Both the position numbers and the translations under genes were made by a program. Below, piece by piece: positions 23,543 through 34,495 of a stretch of 64,000 bases of DNA (its first letter is position 1; each line of letters starts with the position of its first letter). Origin of the DNA: Ipomoea triloba. Its lineage: Eukaryota > Streptophyta > Magnoliopsida > Solanales > Convolvulaceae. The stretch is taken from contig NC_044916.1 of assembly GCF_003576645.1 (NCBI RefSeq), positions 11,042,296 through 11,106,295 on the forward strand, given 5' to 3'. The notes under the pieces are model-generated. The model made no database searches. It was not told where the DNA came from and saw only the letters and a list, made by a program, of their open reading frames with translations.

Positions 23543-26298
23543 TGTAACCCCTCACCTATTCCAATAAGATTAAGGTTCGAAAAATATTTCTTTAGGCTAT
23601 AACATTCATGAGATGATCTCCTGATGCCTCAAAAGAATTATTATAAGTGAGGATAGTTGTTAATAAGCTGCGAACCTACGTCTAGGTCACGAACCGTAAA
23701 AATTTTAGGAGCTAGTATTCGGACCCGTTTGTCCTAGGAAATGGATTTTTAGACACCAAACTATTATTCTGGAATTTCCTATTTAATTAAATTAGCCCAT
23801 AGCAGCAAAAAATTATTTTTGATCGTACATCGCGAAATTTCGCGGTGTACCGAACCTAGCCCAATTTTAAGTTTCAGTCTGGAATAATTTTTTTGTTTCA
23901 AAAATTATTTGAATTAAATTAGTTTCTACCGAGAATTCATCTGATTTAATCCCTATCAGTCTAAGCTAAGATATTTTTAAGATCAAACCATAGAGAGGTG
24001 ACACTTGTCACAATTATCCACCATGTGTTGGGAGAAGACTAGTCAACCAAGTGGGTAAATATTTAAGCAATTTTTTTCCCTTCTTTTTCATTGTGGCCGA
24101 AAATAGAGAGAGGGAGGGAGTAGAGTGGGATCTTCATCTTCTTCTTCAAGCTTCAACACTCCATAGCCAAGATTTCTACACAAGTCTCAAAATATTCAGT
24201 AAAACTCCAATTTTATTCGGTAAATAGCCTTATTTTCCATCCTAGAACATGAATCTAAGTTAAGATTTCTTAAAATCATGTGTTATGTTGTTGATGGAAT
24301 TTTAGGATTTTAAGGTGAAATTGGGGAAAATCAACTCCAAGAGTCTTCTACGGAATTAGTAACCCGGTTGAGGTAAGGAATCCCTTTAATTGGTTGAGGT
24401 TGTTTGAAACTAGATAATTGATAACTAGGTTATGGTTTGTGGTTAACTTGTGAACATGAAAACCTATGTGTTATGTGAAGATTATGCCTTAGTTGTATAG
24501 CAAGAATATGATAGGAATATATATACTAGAAAGAAGAGGAATTATGTATCTATGTATATATATATGTGTGTGTGACGTGTGGGTGTATGTAGGTAAGTGT
24601 GTGTGTCGTGTATATATATATAGATATAAGTGTGTGTGTGTGCCGAAAATATATATATATGTATATATACATGGTAAAATGTCACATTTTGGGTATAGTA
24701 TATGGTATGTATAAACCATAATTATATATGTTGTTAGTAAGAAGAGTAATATTATGTAGTTAGGCACATGTGTTATGTAGGTAGTGTTACATATGTGTGA
24801 ACTTATAAATAATATAGGGAAGTAGCATTATGTGCTTGTAAAGAATAAATATATTTTGTGTGTTATGCCTATGTTAAGGTTGGGAAGTGTATATGTTATA
24901 TGCATTGAGATGTATGTGTCAAGAATGAGACTTATGTGAAAAATGTGGGGTTGAAAGTGTAGGTTAGTCACACTTGAATTACCATTGGGAAAGGTTGTTA
25001 GTGGATCATCCAAATGTTTTGCAAAAGAAAAGGGGAATTTTTGAATTGGGTTAAAGGGAGAATTAATTTCCGAGTATTGGAATTGACCCAAGTATGTCCA
25101 AAATATTTTCAAAGCAAGAAAGGGAAAAGAGTATAAAAACGTTTTCAAACCTTAGTTCTAGTAAAAGTAGTGAAGGACCTTGTTAACCTACGGGATAAAG
25201 ATGAGCTTAAAGTGCCTTTCCCGCATGGTAGTTATGTGTATGATCATTCATACTGTGGGCGAAGTCTATTCACCGAGTACTATATCACCCGGAAGGAAAA
25301 GGTACTCCTACGGGGGTGTGCACACTTAAGTATAGTCACTCTATGTTCGGGTAGGTGTCGTTCTTATGAACCTAGTGAGGCTAGCTAGGAATCATTCCAA
25401 CGCTCCTATAAGTCCAGGGGATCAGTATTAGACCGAGCGATGACCACTGAACCCGAGTTCAACGATCCAAGTGGTCAAAAGTGGAGAAAGAACTCCAAAG
25501 GCCTCACACTTTCTATCTAGGACCAAGTGAAATTTTGAAATATGAATGTAGTTACGTCGTAGCTACGGGAAAGAAAGATGTGACAAGTATTTAAGTACCC
25601 AAAGGTTGTGGGTGAACTCTCTCTTTGAAAAGTGAAAAGTGATGAGAATTTCATTATGAGGGGAAGGATTTTGCAACTAAAGTGAGTGCGAGCAAAATGT
25701 GTGATTTATGTGTTCCATTACTTACTAGTATGCTTAATCCAGATACTCCTATGGCTCCGTCGGCCCCTTTTGTTTCTTGCCCTGTTATGGATGAGGTCCA
25801 GGCTACTTATGGCTTCTACCCCATAGAGCCTCTAGATGGTAGCGATCCCATTGAGTTCATTGTGCACTACCCATACCCTTGGGACCCTAGTCCTCGGGAT
25901 GTTTGGGAGGAATGGTCGATGGTCATAACTACTTCTCGATTTTTGGACCATATCACCTGGTACGAGGGGGAGTGGCACCTGGTCTGGGGAGAGTTCACCG
26001 GCCCCGTGTATCGCATGATTGACTAGACGTCGGGTTCTTGGGAGTCCTTGGGAGTTTTTGGTGTACATATTTTTTTTGTAGCCTTAGTGATGGCTAGGCA
26101 TGACTAGTTGGTCGTAGTTGAACCTTGTTTGGTATTTTGTCCCGAGGGGCAATCTTATGTATGTATAACTGCAGGAATGTATATTTTTCCTAATGGAGCT
26201 TTTTCAGTTGATATGTATAAAAGTGCTTAAGTATCTGTCTGTTGGGTGATTGTTGTGGTTAGAAGAGTTTCCTTTTTGCCTGTGCACCTAGAGTGAGG
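23543..26298 (+). mobile_element. Ty3/gypsy long LTR, copy C, nested in the copia LTR
   Basis: Starts TGTAACCCCTCACC at 23543 and follows copies A and D through the leader (with GGCCGAAA near 24093 and a GA-rich tract after it), the conserved GTGTGCACACTTAAGT block near 25315 and the tail. It stops at GAGTGAGG (26298), where copies A and B continue another 130 bp to TGTTACA. The 3' end is therefore deleted. It contains the only copy-C version of the LTR-internal frame. Confidence 0.85.
25682..26026 (+). CDS. LTR-internal conserved ORF, copy C (unknown protein)
   Basis: An open frame of 114 residues ending at TAG 26024-26026. The C-terminal 85 residues match the copies at 396 and 43944: GFYPIEPLDGSDPIEF, HYPYPWDPSPRDVWEEW, SMVITTSRFLDHITWYEGEW, HLVWGEFTGPVYRM. 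Tryptophan, proline and aromatic residues dominate the conserved block, suggesting a small folded domain. The N-terminal 30 residues do not match copy D, so the true start is uncertain; the frame is open further upstream in other copies. It lies inside an LTR, downstream of the presumed LTR promoter. I do not recognise the family and assign no function. Confidence 0.5.
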   Translation: MSASKMCDLCVPLLTSMLNPDTPMAPSAPFVSCPVMDEVQATYGFYPIEPLDGSDPIEFIVHYPYPWDPSPRDVWEEWSMVITTSRFLDHITWYEGEWHLVWGEFTGPVYRMID

Positions 26299-26559
26299 AT
26301 TTGACTTGAACTTCCTCCATTGGACTTTGACTAGCTCTATGAGTTGCAAAATTGACTTTGAGCCGTGATACTACTAGCTCCATTTCTTGCTCTCTAAAAT
26401 TCAAAATGTTCTCAATAAGATTTGAACTTGTGTCATCTAATAAAGATAATTTGGCCTTGTCCATTGGATCATATACACTCATGTGTATAGTGGAGGCAAA
26501 TGACTTACATGAGTCATGACAAAATGAACTCTAATAAGCAATAATTCGAACCAATCTAA

Positions 26560-26705
26560 TGTCATGACTTGTCTTCCGGGTCCAAACTCTACACTCTAAA
26601 AATAAAAGACTTGTCTTCCGGGTCCAAACTCTACACTCTAAAAATAAAATAGGGGATTTCTAAAACCAAACTCTACACTCTAAAAATAAAATAGGGGATT
26701 TCTAA
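26560..26705. repeat. Stacked overlapping duplications in copia 3' LTR
   Basis: The phrase GACTTGTCTTCCGGGTCCAA...AAAATAAAA is doubled, and an overlapping phrase CCAAACTCTACACTC...GGGGATTTCTAAAA is doubled again. The sister LTR (36542-36600) has each once. A duplication present in only one of two otherwise similar LTRs is either recent or an assembly fault. Confidence 0.75.
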
Positions 26706-26751
26706 AAATACAATTTGGCTCATCAAAACTATTACAATTTTATTCCTAACA

Positions 26752-26766
26752 ATTTCCCCCTTTTTG
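26752..26766 (-). other. Polypurine tract of the copia element
   Basis: On the minus strand AAAAAGGGGGAAAT abuts the 3' LTR start TGTTAGG. This purine run primes plus-strand DNA synthesis in LTR retrotransposons. Its position directly next to the LTR confirms the element orientation. Confidence 0.9.
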
Positions 26767-27118
26767 ATGATGCCAAAACCTATACTCAATCATATTTGGC
26801 TCAGTCTAGAAATCAACTGATTTTATTTTTCAATTTTATTGCGATGAGTTTTCAAGGAATTTGACCTACGGCTTTATTAATTTTGACTTGTACGAAAGAT
26901 TATGCATTGTCGGGTTAATTCACTTGGAATTTAATTTTGTACCAACATGCATACTACATAATTAAAGTCAAATTAAAAGCCATAACACACAAAACTAATA
27001 AAGATAGATATATTAGCATAAGACCCATCACATTAATTCGAACCATTACAAAAATTCGAATTATGTAACAGAATATCATGCCATGAACTTGCAATATTAA
27101 AGTAAGCTAGGAATAAAA

Positions 27119-27639
27119 TTAAATGTCCAACATACTATTTATCCTTTTCCTTAGCTTACCAAAGTCATCCTTGTCTTCCAAGTGGTAGAATTTCTGAAAT
27201 ACTCTACCCACTTTGTAGCATTCTGCAGCCTCACGTAGATCATTTGCGGGAAAAACTCCATGCAAATACCATCTCGCGCATTCTCTTGGGTTTCTTTCTT
27301 CTTGATCCAAAATGCCATCGTGCGTGACTCCAAAGTGATCGGCAAATAAATCTACCATACGATCTTCACGCTCCTGTTCAGTCATCGCAGGTGCATTCGG
27401 TTGAGTTGCCTGCCTTGGGCTGTAAATGTAGAAAATACATTTCCTACGGGGTTAGCAAAAATTTTAAAACTCAATTTTACTCCTTCCCCCTGTGTTCGTT
27501 CCCCCTGAGTTGGTGCGGTGGAACTAGAACCAACTTGGCCAAATTGATTGACCTTTCTTCCCCCTGTTTTTGGCAGCATCCAATATTCTTGGGAAAAAAT
27601 GTGCATCTCCTTTTTGTTGCACCCGAATTTCTCGATCAA
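27119..27639 (-). pseudogene. Extra downstream ORF of the copia element, second part
   Basis: Two minus-strand frames lie between pol and the 3' LTR. One (27639-27382) contains SQEYWMLPKTGGRKVNQFGQ, the other (27385-27119) contains VDLFADHFGV, ARWYLHGVFPANDLREA and FYHLEDKDDFGKLRKRI. They overlap by four bases, so a frameshift or splice may join them. I do not recognise a known domain. Several copia lineages (for example SIRE/Maximus) carry an additional, sometimes called env-like, ORF at this position; whether this is homologous I cannot tell. Confidence 0.5.
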
Positions 27640-27917
27640 GAGAGAGGCATTCGTTTTTTTATTTGAGATCTTTTGGCCATCTCATGTATTTTAATTTTTG
27701 TTAAGCTACTTAAATAATTTTTTGAATTCTTCTTTTCTCGTAGCTTTCTGATTTTTGCATGGCCAATTTAAAATATTTTCAAGGATATGTAACCATCTGA
27801 ATAATTGTTCCATTTATAAATAATATAGGCATATGGTTACGGAAAATTTGGAACTTAGACCATAAGCCTTATTCAGATCAGTACATAAAAGGATTTTCAC
27901 TAATCCTTTCTACTTCT

Positions 27918-28547
27918 TCTTCTTCACGGTGGCTGGGCTAGCTGCAGTCTTGGTACGAGAGGCAGAAACGCGACTAGCAATGGTGGTTTCTTCAGAATCC
28001 GAGCTTGTGTAGTGTGTAGCTCCGGATGTTTGAGGTGGGGATTCTGAAGGCCCACTGCCCTTCATGAGAAATAGAGCATAATCTTTGTCTGGATCACCAG
28101 GTTTCTGTACTCCTTAGGTTGGCTCAACTGACTGCACGGGCTGCTCTTCCTCTAGAACAATCGGGTCGGTAGAGGTGTCACCTATCTCATGTCCTCCATT
28201 TGCAATCCTTCTTGCTCTCAACATTTCCATCCGTACTTGTTCGGAGATTCTTCTAGACACACGCCTCACGGTTTTCTCGCCCTGTCTTTTTGGCTTCATG
28301 ACTACCTGCAAAAATAAACAATACAAGAACAACTACTCTTGAACAAGTAGGATTTGTGAGGAGGTCCCAACTTATAGATGGGTTGAGAAGCCTTAGAACT
28401 TGTAACTGTTGAAAAGTGGACATTGAATGTCCCTTCAAGTCCTTTTACGTTTTCCCAAGCTCCAAAATTCAATGTTTTGCTCCTCAAAAGCCGTTTTTCT
28501 TTTGCATGGTCAAAAGAAGTAAGTTCGAATGATCTTTTCATCTGCAT
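27918..28547 (-). pseudogene. Extra downstream ORF of the copia element, first part
   Basis: From 28547 an open frame gives MQMKRSFELTSFDHAKEKR and later SQPIYKLGPPHKSYLF. Another frame from 28296 begins MKPKRQGEKTVRRVSRR, rich in basic residues, and continues past one stop (28114-28116) through a serine/threonine-rich tail to a stop near 27918. The basic start and low-complexity tail recall nuclear-targeted or structural proteins, but I see no domain. Position, strand and A/T content match the rest of the copia element. Confidence 0.45.
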
Positions 28548-28865
28548 GCAAAGTGATTAGTACAACAAGTAGATAGTATACACGTGGAAGCATATGAAGG
28601 GTTACCAACTTATCTAACTAAACAATTTTATCTAAAAAGATAAGAAGCAGGTGAAACAAAATCATTTCTACTGCATGCATAAACACACGTGTAAGGGTGA
28701 CTCACCACAGTAAAAACACAAGTAGGTGAAAATTAAATACACATAAGCTATGTATGTAACACGTAAAACACACTTGTGAAACAAGTAAAAACATAGCTTC
28801 AGCTAGGATCACATAAACACGCCACATAGATGTAAAATAAAAACACTTGGCATAAAATAAAATAC

Positions 28866-31800
28866 TTAGCTGATTTCGATCATCCCCATTTCGTGCCTTA
28901 AGGTTGCGAAGCGAGATTCACACAACGGTTTTGTGATAATCTCTGCAATTTGATTTTCTGTAGGGATATGATCGATCCTTATATCCTTCTTTTCGACGTG
29001 GTCTCGGATAAAATGATGTCGTACGTCGATATGCTTCGTTCGTGAATGAAGTACAGGATTTTGTGAGATCGCATTCGCGCTAGTATTGTCACAGAAAATA
29101 CTAATGTCCTCGCAATTAATTCCGTAATCCTTCAACTGTTGCTTCATCCATAAAATTTGCGAACAACAACTCCCTGCTGCGATATATTCGGCTTCGGCTG
29201 TGCTTGTTGCAATGGAATTTTGTTTCTTATTGAACCATGAAACTAACCTTCCCCCTAAGAACTGGCACGTTCCGGAGGTACTTTTTCAATCAATTTTGCA
29301 ACTTGCAAAATCTGCATCTGAATATCCGGTTAGTTCAAAATTACCTTCCTTTGGATACCATAATCCAACATTGATTGTTCGTTTGAGATATCGAATGATT
29401 TTCTTCGTAGCATCAAGATGACTATTTTTCGGCTTTGACTGATATCTCGCGCATACACCCACTGAGTAAGATATATCCGGTCTACTCGCAATGAGGTATA
29501 GCAAAGATCCAATCATTCCTCGGTAGATCGTTGGGTCAACGTCCGTTCCTTCGTCATCCTTATCTAATCGTTGTGTTGTACTCATGGAAATTTTGACTAA
29601 GCTTTTTCCTTCTAAGCCAAATTTTCTGATCAAATCTCCGGTGTACTTGGCTTGATTTATGAAAATTCCTTCCTTCATTTGTTTAACTTGCAGTCCAAGG
29701 AAGTAGTTCAATTCACCCATAATGCTCATCTCAAACCTGTTCTGCATGAGCTTAGAAAATTTCTCACATAAAGATTTATCAGTACTTCCATAAATAATAT
29801 CATCAACATAAATATGTACTAATAAAATATGATTATTTTCTTGAATTCTAAATAAGGTTTTGTCAACTAGTCCTTTGGTAAAACTACAACTAATTAAGAA
29901 CATTGACAGGGTATCGTACCAAGCTCGAGGTGCTTGTTTTAACCCATATAATGCCTTCTTTAGTTTATAGACTTTGTCAACATCACCTTTTACCTCAAAT
30001 CTGGGTGGTTGCTCAACATATACTTCCTCTTCAAGTAAACCGTTAAGAAACGCGTTTTTTACGTCTATTTGGTAGACTGTAAAATTCTTGTATGCTGCAT
30101 ATGCTAGGAAAATTCGAATTGCTTCTAATCTTGCCACTGGAGCAAAAGTCTCATCAAAATCTATTCCTTCTTCTTGCGAATAGCCTTTTGCAACCAGTCT
30201 CGCTTTATTCCTAACAATGGTGCCATCTTCGTTTGCTTTGTTCCGGAAGACCCATTTTGTACCGATTATGTTGTGATTGCCTGGTCTTGGAACAAGCTCC
30301 CATACGTCGTTTCTTTGGAATTGATTCAGCTCTTCTTGCATGGCTTCAATCCAACTAGGATCACTTAACGCTTCATCTATCTCCTTGGGTTCAATCTGAG
30401 ATAGGAAACACGAGAACATTGCATCTCTTGCAGCTGATATGGTTTTCACGCCTTCATGCACATCTCCAATAATTAAATCATGTGGATGATTTTTGAGCCA
30501 TCTCAAATCTGGTTGAAAATTGTTTTGTGAAGTGGGTGGCAAAATGGGTTCATTCTCACGTGTAGAGAGAGAGGGAAAATTAGTGGGTTCACTTTGGATC
30601 CCACCACTAATTCCAACTTCCTCCACAACTTCCTCTAAAGGTTCCACTCCATCCCTTGCATTAACTTCCACTCCAACTTGCTCTACAACTTCCACTTCTT
30701 CATTTCTTGCATTTTCTGCGCATGGTGCGCTATTATGCTCTGTATTGGAGTCTTTAATTTCCAGATCCTTTAATCCGTGTAAAACATTGTCTCTTGAAAC
30801 TTCATTAGTAATAATAAAATTATTTGGAACATTATTACCAATTTTTGGATCATCAATTTCCTTGGCTTTTGACGATTCGTCGAACACGACATGAATTGAT
30901 TCTTCTACCACCATCGTAGATTTATTCCATACTCTGAATGCTTTGATGGTAGATGAATATCCAAGGAATATAGCTTCATCTGCACGCTCATCAAAAGTTT
31001 TCAGATAGCTTTTGTCATTATTTAGAACAAAACATTTGCATCCAAAAGAATGAAAATAGCTAAGGTTAGGTTTTCTCCCTTTCCATAATTCATATGGTGT
31101 TTTGTTGTGCAGCTTGTTGATAAGGCTTCTATTCTGGGTGTAGCAAGCAGTGTTAATTGCTTCTGCCCAAAACCGTTTCGGTAAGTCTGCTACCGTAATC
31201 ATTACTCGTGCGGCTTCCTTGAGTGTTCGGTTTCTTCTTTCGGCAACACCGTTTTGTTGCGGTGTTCTTGTAGCTGATAATTGATGTAGAATTCCATGCA
31301 TGCTGCAGTAGTCTTGAATCACGCCATTTACGAACTCTGTACCTCTATCCGTACGTATTTTTGCTATTTTGAGTTCCTTTTCAGTTTGAAGTTGTTTCAA
31401 CAATTCCGGTAGCTTCCTTTCAACTTCATTTTTCTTGTTGAGAAATATAGTCCATGTGTACCTGGAAAAATCATCAACAATAACAAGTGTATATTTCTTA
31501 CCACTCATACTTACTGGGTCTACTAGACCAAATAAATCCATGTGTAGTTGACTAAGAGGTCTTGATGATGATTCATGTGTCTTTGACTTGAATGAAGATT
31601 TTATTTGTTTTCCTCTTTGACATGCATCGCAGATCTGATCTTTCTTGTAAACTATTTTGGGTAGACCTTTGACTAGATCATTTGCTGCGAGCTTGTTGAT
31701 CGTCTTGAAATTCAGATGATTTAGCTTCTTGTGCCATTCCCAACTTGTACTATTTGTGTTGTTGGCAACTAGACATATTGATTCCTTTGTTGTAGACCAA

Positions 31801-32135
31801 TCAACAACATACATGTTCCTCTTTCTCGTTCCTTGCAGTACGATTTCTCTAGTAGTTTCATTTTTCACTTGACATTTGTCTTTGAAAAATTCCACTAAGT
31901 AACCTTTGTCACAAAATTGACTTGTACTGAAGAGATTGAACTTGAGACCTTCCACGTAAGATACGTCTTCGACTTTTAATCCGTTACGCTCAACTGTTCC
32001 GATTCCTTTGGTTTGGCCATATCGATCTTTTCCTCCAAAAACTACTTTTGGTCCTTCGATATTCTTAAAAGTCACTAGACTAGATTTATTTCCAGTCATG
32101 TGATGCGAACATCCACTATCGAAGTACCAAACTTC
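28866..32135 (-). pseudogene. Copia pol: protease, integrase, reverse transcriptase, RNase H (one nonsense codon)
   Basis: The retrotransposon polyprotein. The protease active site [10 protein letters not shown] opens the segment at about 32120-32090. The integrase zinc-binding region has WHKKLNHLN and CDACQRGK, and the catalytic core [15 protein letters not shown] and [13 protein letters not shown]. Reverse transcriptase shows [27 protein letters not shown] and the catalytic [10 protein letters not shown]. RNase H shows [20 protein letters not shown] and SRTKHIDVRHHFIRD. The frame is continuous except for TGA at 29286-29288, where relatives have arginine (DRKSTSGT); CGA to TGA is a common cytosine-deamination change. 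It ends at a stop at 28866. Apart from that codon the domain set is complete. Confidence 0.93.
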
Positions 32136-32180
32136 CTGTAANTGCGAACATCCACTATCGAAGTACCAAACTTCCTGTAA
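32104..32180. repeat. 38-bp direct duplication flanking an N (32142)
   Basis: Bases 32104-32141 repeat exactly at 32143-32180. It falls at the gag-pol junction just before the protease motif, so the true spacing there is uncertain. Confidence 0.85.
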
Positions 32181-32584
32181 ACAAATTAAACATTTTTAGG
32201 TACCCAGTTTAGCTTGGGTCCTTGGGGGTTAGTAATTTTTGGTACCCAAATCCACCTTGTCCTTACTGAACCAAGTAAAGGTGATTTGTAACCATTGTTG
32301 ACTTTATAATCATAACTAATTTTGGAAAAGACTTTTGGTGCCCGGTTTTGAAAACTGACTCGATTTTTAGGCACTTGGGAAGAGACCTTAAAGGAATTAA
32401 ACCTTGATTTTACCCATGGTTTAATTTCTTGGTACCAATATTGCTCAGATTGATAAAATCTCCCTGGCCCACCATTCAAAAATCTTCCCTTTTTCAAATG
32501 TTGTTTTGCACTAAACTCATTGGAATATTTTCTTAAGGGAACAAAACTTTGCCTTTTCTTTGACTGACTGGGCGAAATGTATTT

Positions 32585-32785
32585 ATAATAAGGCTTCGGC
32601 CCAACAGTGTTATTTTTGGCAATTTTTTAATAAGGCTTCGGCCCAACAGTGTTATTTTTGGCAATTTTTTGATAACCAATTCCTTGTCTCACGTTATTTT
32701 TGGCAATTTTTTGATAACCAATTCCTTGTCTCACTTTATTTTTGGCAATTTTTTGATAACCAATTCCTTGTCTCACTATGCAATC
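32585..32785. repeat. Stacked overlapping duplications in copia gag tail
   Basis: The codons for NTVGPKPY-adjacent text and for VRQGIGYQKIAKN are repeated three to four times in overlapping steps (GTTATTTTTGGCAATTTTTT units). It shows the same staircase form as at 9568 and 26560. Confidence 0.75.
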
Positions 32786-34219
32786 TTGACCTTTGACAAA
32801 TTTCACCACTTGTACTTTATTATCTAAAGTCGTAGTAGAATTGGTCAACTTCTGAGAGGCTTGAGAACACGATGGATCATAACCTAAACCGGTTTTGTCT
32901 CCTAAGGGTTTCTGCATATTTACCATTTTATCCATTACTTTTGATGAATGAGTAAATGTGGCTATTACTCCCCTGAGGTTGTGTTCTCTCACTTCCCTTG
33001 ATTTACACTCTTCTTGAAGGTAAATAATTTTAGCCTTCAATTCTTTCACCTCGGACAGAGCATTTTGCAATTTTTCATTTATTTTATCTTTTTCAAGAAT
33101 CAAATATTTATTGCGCTCTTCGAGTTGAGAGTGAGTGTCCATAACAGTCTGACATTCTCTCATAAATTGAGAGAAGGACTCTCTAGAAAAAGAAGTACTT
33201 GCAGAATCAAAAGATTTAGATGTTACCTCATCTTCTTCAACTTCATGCACCATTAAGCATAAATCTTGAGTTGATGAACTACTTGAAGCATCCATGTAGA
33301 ATAAAGCATTGTCATCCTTTGAGGTGTCACTTTCTCCACTAGATGACTCATCACCATCACTTGACTCAAGTGGGTCACTAATTAAGGCTTTTCTTTTGTC
33401 TTTCTTGAATCTTCTTTCTTTTGCCTTGGTGTCCTCCTGAGCATTATCTCCTTGATTTTTGCTCACTTTTGGATAAGGACATTCTGCCATAAAGTGTCCT
33501 GGCTTTCTACAATTGTAACACAAGTTTGCATCTGGACCTTCCTTTTTCGTCCATCTCGATGTATTGGCTTGAGGAAAATTTTTGATGTTCTTCTTCCTCA
33601 TAAACTTCTTAAATTTCCTAACAAATAAGCAAAATTTTCGTCAGATAAAAATTCACTATTATCTACTGACCTTGATGTAGACGGTTGTTCGGTGACTAGC
33701 GCGGTATTTCTTTCTTTGCGTTCTTCTTCTTTTCTTGACTTCATCTCAAACTCATAAGCTTTTAGATCACTAAAGAGCTTGTCGGTTGTAAGAGTTTTGA
33801 GATCCCTATGGTCTCGCATGGCTGTGACTTTCATGTCCCAATTTGACGGTAGTCCACGTAGGATTTTGAGTGATATTTCCTTCTGATCAATCTCCTTTCC
33901 AAGATCAACAATTTCTCCCAAGACTTTAATAAATCTTGTTTCCATTTCGGCTATGCTCTCACCATTTAGCATTTTGAAACCCTCAAATTTCTTTAGTGCT
34001 ATTGTGAGTTTGTTCTCCTTTTCTTGCTCATCTCCTTCGCCCATTTTGACTAGTGTTTCCTAGACATCTTTTGCGGTTTTGCATTTTCCGACCTTTGGAA
34101 ACGTTGCATCATCTATAGCTTTGAATAGTAAGTCCTTGGCAATGTTGTCCAAGTTGTTTCGTTGTCTATCTTCAGGAGTCCATTCCTCTTTGGGTTTAGG
34201 AATGTTTCGCGGTGTTGTG

Positions 34220-34302
34220 CTCGTCTGTGCGGTTGCGGTATTGGCTTTAAGAATTTTGATNCTCGTCTGTGCGGTTGCGGTATTGGCTTTAAGAATTTTG
34301 AT
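34220..34302. repeat. 41-bp direct duplication flanking an N (34261)
   Basis: Bases 34220-34260 repeat exactly at 34262-34302. In the gag frame this doubles the codons for IKILKANTATAQT. Confidence 0.88.
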
Positions 34303-34481
34303 CGGACCGCTGGTAATTACTTCCCACATCTCATCGTGTAACGCGGATAAATGGACCTGCATACGTATTTTCCAATCATCAAATTTGTCTAATGAAAATA
34401 ATAGGTTCGGAGCTAAGTCTCTCTTCATCTTGAAGGTTATGAGATCTGTCTAGCAGTCAAATATTGACTCAATAGACAACC

Positions 34482-34494
34482 GCTCTGATACCAC
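34482..34494 (-). other. Primer-binding site of the copia element (initiator tRNA-Met)
   Basis: The minus strand reads TGGTATCAGAGC just inside the 5' LTR, after a two- to three-base spacer. This is the standard complement to the 3' end of plant initiator methionine tRNA, used to prime minus-strand synthesis. Confidence 0.9.
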
Positions 34495-34495
34495 T

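Larger units (their letters stand above)
22072..26751 (-). repeat. Copia 3' LTR, interrupted by gypsy LTR C and missing about 315 bp
   Basis: Matches the 5' LTR at 34496-36643 up to the phrase CGCGTATGTAAT (23542) and again from ATTTGACTTGAAC (26299). The corresponding 5' LTR bases 35937-36252 are absent here. So the nested gypsy copy arrived with, or was followed by, a deletion that removed its own last 130 bp or so as well as this LTR segment. Confidence 0.88.
32186..34428 (-). pseudogene. Copia gag with CCHC zinc knuckle (broken)
   Basis: The capsid/nucleocapsid part. From 34428: MKRDLAPNLLFSLDKFDDW and MQVHLSALHDEMWEVI, typical of copia gag N-termini. Then come LLFKAIDD and, after a TAG near 34059, the middle domain with MLNGESIAEMETRF, LKILRGLPSNWD and LKTLTTDKLFSDLKAYE. 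A stop or shift near 33600 precedes the basic MRKKNIKNFPQ and the zinc knuckle CYNCRKPGHFMAEC (33515-33475). A charged, probably coiled-coil stretch follows (EERNKYLILEKDKINEKLQN). The tail holds a staircase duplication of VRQGIGYQKIAKN (32580-32780). An N at 34261 with a 41-bp duplication lies in the N-terminal part. Confidence 0.85.
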
